From contig JAMXDE010000033.1 in assembly GCA_026770025.1 (NCBI GenBank), positions 186,001-250,000 on the forward strand: DNA of 64,000 nucleotides, given 5' to 3'. The stretch comes from Craspedostauros australis. Its lineage: Eukaryota; Bacillariophyta; Bacillariophyceae; Mastogloiales; Achnanthaceae. Under the pieces are notes generated by a model, which saw only the letters and a program-made list of their open reading frames with translations, searched no databases and was not told where the DNA came from. Both the position numbers and the translations under genes were made by a program. Below, piece by piece: positions 56,990 to 64,000 of this stretch (position 1 is the stretch's first letter; every line of letters begins with the position of its first letter).

Positions 56990-59593
56990 TTACATCTCTG
57001 CTGTGTTGGTATCCTGCTCTGCCTTGCTGTGATGCTCGGTCTTGCCAACGAACATGGCCACTTTGAATGTATTCATGGTGGGTGCTGCTTCGGTCTTGCT
57101 GTTGTTGTTGTTGTTGTTGTGAGGCTCAATGATCTCGACTTTGCTCTTGCTGGGCGTCTTCTTCTTCTTGCCTTTCTTCTGTTGCTCAGCCTCCTCGTTG
57201 GCTTTGGTGGTCACAACGATTTGCTTCTCCAGCAACGGAATGAGGCTGCTGGTTGTTCGCAGGTTCGTTTTCAGGCACTGCAGTCCACTGACAGCCATCA
57301 CCTTGAGCGCATCATCGTACATACCTTTGATGTCAGGCTTGGCGTATTTGAAGCCAGCTGATTTGCCTTTGTTGCCTGTTGCAGTTGGTTTCTTGGAAGC
57401 ATTGTTGGTTGCCTCCTCCTCCTCCAACACGAAGTCCGTGTGAGACACGGTAACGCCGATCTTGTTGCCGTTCTTGTCAGTTTCGGTGAACGTTTGTTTC
57501 CGCACATTCATGCTCAGGCCCTTGCGCTCCGTCACAAATTCGTCACCTCCTTCCGCAGCACAAATTGCGTAGGCGATCTGATGGTGGCGAACATACGCAC
57601 TCGCCAGCTTGTCCAGCCCAAATTGCTCCCAACAGGTTTTGCAAGCACCCCACAACGCATCAGTGGTGAACATGCGACTCCCGTTGTGCTTACCTTGATA
57701 TGCTGACACGTGTTTCAACATTGCTGGGAATATCGCATCGTCTTTCACATTCGTGATGGGAGAATTTGGTGGTTGCAGTCGTAAGTGCCATCCGCGACTG
57801 TCGAACTCTTCGTTGATGAACCTAAGTAGTTCCGTGTCTCTGTGTGGCCCCGCACCATCCATCTGGTACCGAATCACCACGTTTTTTCCCGTCTCAGCCT
57901 TGATTTTGCTGGCGAGCGAATCCAGTGCGGGGATTTCTGTTTCGCGGAAGAATTTCTTGAGGCTGTACTTCGGCTTGGGCTTATCAGGCGCACCAACTGA
58001 TTCCTTGCTGCCCGTGATCTCCAGTGCTTGGAAGTACAGTTCACCCTTCACACGAGAGATTTTGTTGGGATCAGGAAGGTGTTTGTACTTGGTTGGCAAG
58101 ACCCAAGTTCGCTTGTACGTATTCTTCTGCGCTGGGACCATGCGCCCAACACGTTCAAAGCTGACTCGATACGCCTTTCCTCCTTGCGCAAAGGAGTTAC
58201 CTGTTGGTGCGAACGCTGTTGATGCAATCGCCATGGTCTTTTCAATGTGGCACTTGTGGTGCACAGGGTGGTCGATAGGCTTAACTCCCATCTGGGGCAC
58301 ATGTTTGAGGTTGCGCCGAGCGACAATAGAGTAGAACCACTTTTCGTCCATGTGGACAACAACAACTTGCGTATTCGGGAACAGCTGCGCTGATTCCCAG
58401 AACACACAGAAGTCCTTGGCCCAGATCTCGCGCTTCATCTTCGTGGTGCCATTGATCAGAGGGAGCATTGTTGTAGAGCGGTATTCGCTGCCCTCCAAAC
58501 CCATCACGTACGTTCGAATGGTCTCTGCGCTAACACATTCGACATTGCCCCTTCCTGCTAGTTCGTGTGCAATATCGTCCCACGAGAGTGCGCCACCGCA
58601 TTGTCGCATCACATCCTGGAGGTCGTATTGGAGGAATGGACCGCGCTCCAACCACAAATCGGACAGGGCTTTCGCAGATGCCAGCTCCTCAGGCAAAGCA
58701 GAAGCAAATGCAGATGAGATGTTGTCAGACTTCAACCGTTGTTGTGGATGTTTCAGCCTCAACTGCTTAGCGAAGGCAGCGCGTGGCGTGAAGCATTGTT
58801 GTTGTTTCTGGGAGCTGGTGAAGATGCTCCTGCCTGTGTCGCTGCGCTTCTTTCGTTCGAAGTTGTTCTGTTGGAACTTTCGGATGTTGCTGGCGACAGT
58901 AGAAGTGCCAATATCCCAAGCATGGGCGATCAATTTTGCATTAGCTGGGATCCCACCCAAATTGAAGTAGAGAACGATGTAGTTGTGCTTTTCTTGCCTA
59001 TCAAGTTGTTTCTTGCTATTGGTGGTCTTAGTGTTGCTACGCCCTCCATCCTTTCGCAACCATCCTTTCATTGTTGGACCTTTCTTCATCTGCTTCTTGA
59101 GACGGGCGATTGCCATTTCTTTCTGTTGACGTGAGACCTCCAGAAAAGCAGCGATTTTGGCTTCTTGCAATTCCATGGTAGTTGGGGATGGTGTGGGGGG
59201 CTCAGCCTTGTTGTTGGCACGCGTGGCAGCGACGGAGTGATGCTGGGGAGAAAGGAGGGAAGGTTTAGCAAGGCCACCAGCGTTTGGAGTCCGTGCGAAG
59301 GTAGCAAGGCTGTGTGGCGCGCACAGATCCTCACAAACGATGTACATGTGCCCTCTGGACATCACTGGGGTCACCATGACCATCTCCACCTCTCCTGGTG
59401 CAAGAGGCCCATCACGTTTGACGGTAGCGCCCTCAACAGTCAGCTTCATCAGCGACTGGACATGGCACACACCGAGGTTATGAACCCTGCCACGTGAGTC
59501 CGTGTGGGATGACACCTTCACACAGTCACCAGCGAGCATCATGCTTGCAAGGTGAAGAGTACAGTGATTGCAGGATGATACAACTATGTCCAA
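56990..59593 (-). CDS. Tc1/mariner (IS630-Tc1) superfamily transposase
   Basis: A single intact frame of 867 residues. After about 140 unusual N-terminal residues with several Cys and His residues, a coiled-coil helix and a helix-turn-helix region (GIPANAKLIAHAWDIGTSTV) suit binding of the terminal repeats. The catalytic core has VVVHMDEKWFY (first Asp, near residue 416), RYQMDGAGPH (second Asp, near 577) and NSPITNVKDDAIFPA (third Asp, about 40 residues later). The DEKWF motif and the spacing of about 39 residues resemble plant-type mariner-like transposases. The tail of about 170 residues is Lys-rich and contains an Asn run. The protein would cut the 7 kb element at its terminal repeats and insert it at TA. 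It looks whole, so the element may be autonomous. The long N- and C-terminal extensions are atypical. Confidence 0.92.
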   Translation of the reverse strand: MDIVVSSCNHCTLHLASMMLAGDCVKVSSHTDSRGRVHNLGVCHVQSLMKLTVEGATVKRDGPLAPGEVEMVMVTPVMSRGHMYIVCEDLCAPHSLATFARTPNAGGLAKPSLLSPQHHSVAATRANNKAEPPTPSPTTMELQEAKIAAFLEVSRQQKEMAIARLKKQMKKGPTMKGWLRKDGGRSNTKTTNSKKQLDRQEKHNYIVLYFNLGGIPANAKLIAHAWDIGTSTVASNIRKFQQNNFERKKRSDTGRSIFTSSQKQQQCFTPRAAFAKQLRLKHPQQRLKSDNISSAFASALPEELASAKALSDLWLERGPFLQYDLQDVMRQCGGALSWDDIAHELAGRGNVECVSAETIRTYVMGLEGSEYRSTTMLPLINGTTKMKREIWAKDFCVFWESAQLFPNTQVVVVHMDEKWFYSIVARRNLKHVPQMGVKPIDHPVHHKCHIEKTMAIASTAFAPTGNSFAQGGKAYRVSFERVGRMVPAQKNTYKRTWVLPTKYKHLPDPNKISRVKGELYFQALEITGSKESVGAPDKPKPKYSLKKFFRETEIPALDSLASKIKAETGKNVVIRYQMDGAGPHRDTELLRFINEEFDSRGWHLRLQPPNSPITNVKDDAIFPAMLKHVSAYQGKHNGSRMFTTDALWGACKTCWEQFGLDKLASAYVRHHQIAYAICAAEGGDEFVTERKGLSMNVRKQTFTETDKNGNKIGVTVSHTDFVLEEEEATNNASKKPTATGNKGKSAGFKYAKPDIKGMYDDALKVMAVSGLQCLKTNLRTTSSLIPLLEKQIVVTTKANEEAEQQKKGKKKKTPSKSKVEIIEPHNNNNNNSKTEAAPTMNTFKVAMFVGKTEHHSKAEQDTNTAEM

Positions 59594-61684
59594 TGTGGGT
59601 GAAGGTTGATAGAACTGTGTTATTGTGTGTGCTTGTTTGAAGTGATGGTTTACAAAGTTAAGTTTGTTGAGATTATGAGCTCATCAATAAGAGCTCATCA
59701 TCTTCCTGTTTTCTACTTCTTGGCCCCACTAATGGTGCTATTCACCATTGTCCATCGTGTTGTAACCATGCCAAACTGCTGGTTACTCCTGCTAATTAGT
59801 GTATCTGCGTCCAAACATGTGCGATGACACATGTTTGGAGGTCTAATAGAGTCTCTTTGATCCTCTTGGATCATCTTCCTAATTTTGTCTTGGGTCTGAA
59901 ACCCGCATCACATTTTCCGAATTCTATCGAGTAGTTTTCTTGGATCTTTCGAATCGAAGTGTGACTGACACAAAGGACTCAAAACTCGAACAACGATTGG
60001 ATTGATTCAGCACACATGGTCTAACAACAAGGGAACTCATGGTGAATACTAGCTGTGTGCCAATAGAGGTTGCAAGCTGATTGTACAAGATTGGCTGGTC
60101 ATGACGCACACCAGGCACACAAGGAGAACAACACAGCACAGCATGGCTCAGCACAGCACGGCGCAGCGCACCACAGAACGGCATGGACAACACAGGAGGA
60201 TGGTCACAAGGTGCCTTGTACCATCCACTCTTTCCTTTGTGGGAAGGTCACAGTCATTCTACATTTTGTGCAAGCTATGACTACAAGCAGCAGAGAAACA
60301 GGAGGAACTCGTTTGAGATGCGCTGTGTTTCCTCTGTCAACTTTGTGAGGAGGATTTTGTGCCTCCGCTGTATCGTTGTGGAATGGATTCGCAATTCGGG
60401 ACTCGCAAAGTGTTCTCATTGGTTGGCACATTCGGCAGAATTGTGGTTAATCTCCATGGCCCCCAACAGCAAAAACTGTTTGAGAACACCAAACACAACA
60501 CAACAACACGACAATGGAGAAACACAACAAAACTCCTCAAGCGCCGTCGAACGGCATCATCGTCACTGCCACAACCAGCGGTCCAGTGCAAGATCTGAGC
60601 ACATGGGCGGAACCGCCATGGAAAGATTGGTAGATGAGCGAGAGGGGGTTGCCGGAGTGGTTGATTTGGGGCCGTCGCAGGCCCACGCGCAAACGATACG
60701 ATTCGGAGGAACATCAGCTCGTTGGACATGGTCTCTGCCTGGAATGCACAGGCCATTCCAACGACCGTGGATGGGCAAGACGTATCCAAGAGGATACGAT
60801 GAAGATGCACACGAAGTTTGAGGGTCGGGGGTGGCCTGGAAGGTGCCCTCCGCAAGAAACAAGTGGAGGGCAAGAGTTTTTTGGTGGGTGGCGGCGGACA
60901 CATCACGTGACTTGGGTGGTGATGGGCGCCATTGACAAGTCACCCAGATCGCCAAGCTACCCATCGCAGATGTGTTCAGAATCAAATCAGGAACAAGGAT
61001 ATGGAGGAGATTCCGAGTAGTATTCTCTGGAAGAGGCTGCAGCCTGGGATGCACACAAAATGGTGTTTTTGGGGTGTCGCAAAAACTCCATGTTGGCGTC
61101 AGCCCATGGAGATGTACCTTTGGAGGTATGAACGCCCCAATCATTTTGAACACATCAGTGTGTCGCCAGAGAACGTGGGAACGCATGAGGGGCATGTGAA
61201 GAAGCTGCAAGGGTCCTATCGACGAGATACGGATCCAAATCCAAACGGCATGCGCGTCGGAATCGGGTGTTCGAAATTTCTGCGTTTCAGTGCAGGGACA
61301 GTTTGGAGTGTGAAATGCACATTGGACTCGGAGCGCTTCACGGAGTGGATAGATGGGGGGTATCCGGAGCCAGTGTGGTGCGCAGATTGTGAAAATGCCA
61401 GGGATGATAATGATGATCATGGGTGGTGAAGGTAGGGCAGCATGATGCCATCGAGAATTTTTCGCACCCACCACCTGACACACAGCAAGCCAAAACGACA
61501 TTAAAAATAAAGTTCATACAAATTTAACTTCGATATTCAGAATAAGCGATAGCCAAGCGTCCGAATGCACTGTCTATTTTAAATTTTAAACCATATGGTG
61601 TCGAGATATAACATCATAAGCAGTTGTTTGGATGGTTTTGGGTGTGCTCTATTTTAGTCTACTTTATCACGACTCATCACGAGT
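59594..61684. other. Right arm of the 7 kb element, unassigned frames
   Basis: About 2.1 kb. Plus-strand frames of 128-212 residues (60183-60821, 60634-61020, 60932-61429) and a minus-strand frame of 312 residues (60563-61501) overlap. None has a recognisable domain. The part at 61100-61430 (frame containing RYERPNHFEHISVSPENVG) reads most like protein and may be decayed coding sequence. An AT-rich stretch lies at 61498-61620. Confidence 0.4.
59811..59838. repeat. Perfect 11-bp stem hairpin
   Basis: CCAAACATGTG and its exact inverse are separated by six bases (CGATGA). It lies about 220 bases upstream of the transposase start, inside the element. It could be a transcript hairpin or a protein-binding palindrome. 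Confidence 0.8.
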
Positions 61685-61736
61685 AAAACTCCACAACTAG
61701 TGTTATCGTGAACAGTTTACGGTTTGGCGCAGGTCG
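61685..61736 (-). repeat. Right terminal inverted repeat of the 7 kb element
   Basis: 52 bases, the inverse of 54676-54728, followed by TA at 61737-61738. Confidence 0.92.
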
Positions 61737-61738
61737 TA

Positions 61739-62031
61739 CGCTCGTACTATGCAGAGGTCGTATGGTACGTGCAGTATCCACGACTCATCGAAAGCACTTT
61801 GTCGTCCACGATTGGAAGCGCAGCCACACGACCCGCAAAGGCGGCAAATGACGCGTCGACACACAAACAAGGAAAGAGAAAAGGAAAAGAGGTAGAGAAA
61901 GGGTCGAAGAAAGCAGCATTGGGTTGATCATAGAATACCTATTATACTATACCTTGTGACACCAGAGTGCAAATGCAATAGAATACCTCACGAGCACATC
62001 ACAATCGGAGACACATTGAGCCCACACGACA
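61739..62031. other. Flank outside the 7 kb element
   Basis: Just under 300 bases between the right target TA and the three-TM gene. Before insertion, this would have been the sequence following the methyltransferase stop codon. No gene is seen. Confidence 0.4.
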
Positions 62032-62544
62032 ATGACGATGATACTGACGACGACGATGATGAACGTGACGACAAGCGCCACGACGATGCCAGCCGAAGTG
62101 GCGAACATTGCCAGCAGCAGCAGCACAGCAGATGGCACAACGGAGACGATATACTTCTGGAACTTCGTGTACATATCCATCCTGCTGCTGCTGTTCCTGT
62201 GGCCAGAATACGTCGCAAAGCGCTGGAGCGGAGAGAGCTTCGCCCTCACGGCCTGCCTCATGGGACTCTACGGCATGATGAGCTGCGCGCTCGTCGTCAT
62301 GAGCTTGGGCCTCACGACCATGACGATCTGGCGATGGTACGAAATTCGGTCATCCTCGATCCGATTCCTGGGATTCTTTCCTGGGTTGAGTCTGACGGTG
62401 CTGTCGGCATGCCTCATTCTATGGCTGTGGTGGGACACGAAGCGATTGAGGAAGCGACGGCGTCAGCAGCGGTGGGAAGAGCAGCAGCAATGGATGGCGC
62501 ACCAACAACAACAGCAGCTTACGTTGCCGTCAGGGAGGATGTAG
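62032..62544 (+). CDS. Small three-TM membrane protein, unknown function
   Basis: A frame of 170 residues with three clear membrane segments: FWNFVYISILLLLFLW, LTACLMGLYGMMSCALVVMS and FFPGLSLTVLSACLILWLWW. The N-terminus is Thr/Ser-rich and the C-terminus is basic then Gln-rich. I do not recognise the family. The start is the first Met; Met at codon 9, 10 or 19 would also leave all three segments. The regular segment spacing and the basic loop after TM3 argue that it is real. Confidence 0.6.
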   Translation: MTMILTTTMMNVTTSATTMPAEVANIASSSSTADGTTETIYFWNFVYISILLLLFLWPEYVAKRWSGESFALTACLMGLYGMMSCALVVMSLGLTTMTIWRWYEIRSSSIRFLGFFPGLSLTVLSACLILWLWWDTKRLRKRRRQQRWEEQQQWMAHQQQQQLTLPSGRM

Positions 62545-62907
62545 GTACTTCGTGGACTGTCGCACATAGTCGTACTGATGGCAGTACCAATGGTAGTACC
62601 AATGCTGTATTGCACAGTATTCTAATACAGTTGCACCATACAATCTATAATACAATACAATGCGATTATGTACAATACAATAACTTAGGCATAATAGAGT
62701 GCGTTGGCTAGGCTAGGCAGAATCAATGCTCTACGTGGGTCGTACCATACTCGAATCAAGATTGTACCGATCACTTTTCACTTCATTGACTGATTCACTG
62801 ACTGATTCACTGACTGACTGACTGATTGACTCATCCACTTATGCACTCAATCAATTCTCTACACCACTCACACTTGCGCTGGCAGTTGTATCAGGCGCGC
62901 GCTCTGC
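62545..62907. other. Convergent spacer with CTGACTGATT repeats
   Basis: About 360 bases. It contains short GACTGATTCACT/GACTGACT tandem units at about 62785-62832. No gene. Confidence 0.55.
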
Positions 62908-64000
62908 TTATGTGCGAGGCGGCATGAAATCTCGCTTGATGTTGCGCCATGCGTCCGGGAAGATTTCATCCGGAATGCCCGGAAAGAATCGAAAGACGTT
63001 GGATTGGTACGCATCGCCTGTGTACGCGCGGTTGGCGTAGATGAACGCTTCGCGGGGTTTGTCCACCACGATCTCGTACTCAAGGTTGCCTGGATGATCC
63101 ATCGTGCCATCCGTCACGGCGTCGAAATCCACCTCGTCCAGCTCCTCCTCCGCTTCCAACGTCAAGTTGGCCGTGTAGAGATGCCTACCATCCTCGATGC
63201 GGACGCTCAGAATCTCCGCCTTGTACACTTCTTGGCCGTGCAGTTCCACGTACTTGGTCAAATTGCCGCCCGACTCCGCAAAGTCCCGCCAACCCTCGTC
63301 GTCATCGAACAGACCATGATACAGGATTTGCAAATGCGATTCGGCGGAATCTCCATACCGCAAAGGCTGCGGCGGATCCTGCGCATTCAGATCCTCCGGC
63401 GACACGTACTGCTGCGCGTTGGACAGCGGCCGCCACCTCGACACGTGATGCCGCCACGCCTTGTCCCACAGATCGCCGTAATCCAGAAAGATCTCTTCGT
63501 CTGCATCAATGTCGCGCAGCGCGATCAATTCCATCGCCACGTTGGCCGAGTACTGTTCTTCCATCTGCGCCGGGCTCATCTGCAGCACGGAGGCGTTGTG
63601 GTTGCTGCGGTGCGGCGCGGCCCATTGCAGCCTGACGTTGGCCTGCGTCTGATTGTGATTGACCATGCCGCTCATGGGGCCGTACGGGCACAGCAGCACG
63701 GTGGAATCCTTGTTGCCGAAGCAGTAATTGAACATTAGCTGGAAGGATCGTGGTTTGACTCCCTTGATCTTGGTCCAGATCGGTTCGCCCGTGCGAAAGT
63801 ACTTGCCGACGCCCAGTTCGTACATGTACAGCATGGACCGCGATGGCACCGGGATCATGGGCAAGGGCAGGACGACCGAATCCTTTGGCAGCAACCTGCG
63901 TGCGAAGGCGCCATATCCGGCCTGCCGTATCGTCGATTCCTTTTGGTACAGGTGGTCGGCGCAGGCACCATTCTGCAAGAACCAGTCCTGCGATCGGTGC
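62908..64000 (-). CDS. SET-domain protein, 5' end outside the window
   Basis: The frame stays open to the window edge, so the N-terminus is missing; 363 residues are visible. Near the edge come DWFLQNGACADHL and STIRQAGYGAFARRLLPKDS, the start of a SET fold (AG-x-GAFA). SFQLMFNYCFGN, LLCPYGPMSGMVNHNQTQAN and DADEEIFLDYGDLWDKAW supply the NH and E-E-x-x-x-DYG positions that form the SAM and lysine site in SET methyltransferases. The last 150 residues (from about YVELHGQEVYKAEIL) form an extra beta-rich region of unknown role. Similar SET proteins occur in several copies in diatoms, often with a signal peptide, so the substrate need not be histone. No post-SET Cys cluster is seen. Confidence 0.85.
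   Translation of the reverse strand, partial: HRSQDWFLQNGACADHLYQKESTIRQAGYGAFARRLLPKDSVVLPLPMIPVPSRSMLYMYELGVGKYFRTGEPIWTKIKGVKPRSFQLMFNYCFGNKDSTVLLCPYGPMSGMVNHNQTQANVRLQWAAPHRSNHNASVLQMSPAQMEEQYSANVAMELIALRDIDADEEIFLDYGDLWDKAWRHHVSRWRPLSNAQQYVSPEDLNAQDPPQPLRYGDSAESHLQILYHGLFDDDEGWRDFAESGGNLTKYVELHGQEVYKAEILSVRIEDGRHLYTANLTLEAEEELDEVDFDAVTDGTMDHPGNLEYEIVVDKPREAFIYANRAYTGDAYQSNVFRFFPGIPDEIFPDAWRNIKRDFMPPRT

Larger units (their letters stand above)
54676..61736. mobile_element. 7.06 kb Tc1/mariner-type DNA transposon with passenger sequence
   Basis: Bounded by 52-53 bp terminal inverted repeats (54676-54728 and 61685-61736) that differ by one gap and three or four bases. Both start with CGACCTGCGCCAAACCGTAA. 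A TA dinucleotide flanks each outer end (54674-54675 and 61737-61738), the target-site duplication expected of this superfamily. A mariner-type transposase is encoded inside on the minus strand (56990-59593). The left arm holds a decayed host-type gene (55150-56103). The right arm (59.6-61.6 kb) has only unassigned frames. The size is several times that of a minimal mariner. The insertion lies 13 bases after the stop codon of the methyltransferase gene, in its presumed 3' UTR. A nested or composite structure cannot be excluded, since the transposase could have its own unseen ends. Confidence 0.82.

Noticed and set aside
60563-61501. A 312-residue minus-strand frame in the right arm of the 7 kb element
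   Set aside because: Pro/Leu/His-rich composition without any motif; it overlaps frames on the other strand that look slightly more protein-like.

Overview
The window looks like nuclear DNA of a diatom or close stramenopile relative. The main clues are a prolyl 4-hydroxylase joined to ShKT domains, a 7TM receptor with a Cys-rich ectodomain, a methyltransferase with a diatom-type plastid presequence ending in ALAF|QP, an SLC4 anion transporter, tandem STAND-type ATPases, a secreted Lys/Ser-rich protein, and short GT-AG introns (121-382 bp in the genes resolved here). Gene density is about one per 2.5 kb with no operon logic. No rRNA, tRNA, CRISPR array or retroelement was recognised. No database search was possible, so family names rest on motifs read by eye.

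Layout. 0.3-6.5 kb: three minus-strand genes (Nudix protein; secreted ShKT-prolyl 4-hydroxylase, 3 exons; type II membrane protein with three PPC-like repeats). 7.8-19.2 kb: plus-strand genes (tail-anchored disordered protein; four-TM protein; secreted endonuclease I with a lamin-tail-like domain, 2 exons; His-rich RING E3 with a C-terminal anchor; secreted beta-trefoil, Lys/Ser-rich protein, 2 exons). 19.7-21.5 kb: minus-strand protein with a LURP-one/tubby-like end. 23.9-33.9 kb: tandem pair of large STAND ATPases that are nearly identical except at the N-terminus and in one internal block. 34.5-42 kb: coiled-coil protein, SLC4 transporter, and a two-exon GPCR. 42.2-45.3 kb: a reading frame that appears to be split by a 1.1 kb TA-flanked inverted-repeat element. 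47.8-54.7 kb: a permuted or 5'-truncated family 5 solute-binding protein with a C-terminal membrane anchor, a four-exon cathepsin X, and a plastid RlmL-type 23S rRNA methyltransferase. 54.7-61.7 kb: a 7.06 kb Tc1/mariner-type element with 52-53 bp terminal inverted repeats and TA flanks, carrying a transposase and a decayed host-type gene. 62.0-64.0 kb: a small three-TM protein and a SET-domain protein cut by the window edge.

Together the genes form a mixed housekeeping, surface and signalling set, not one pathway. Several products are predicted to be secreted or surface bound (P4H, endonuclease, trefoil protein, cathepsin X, GPCR, PPC-like protein, SLC4). The most unusual features are the two TA-flanked elements and what they did to neighbouring genes, the permuted solute-binding protein, and the mosaic divergence of the ATPase pair.
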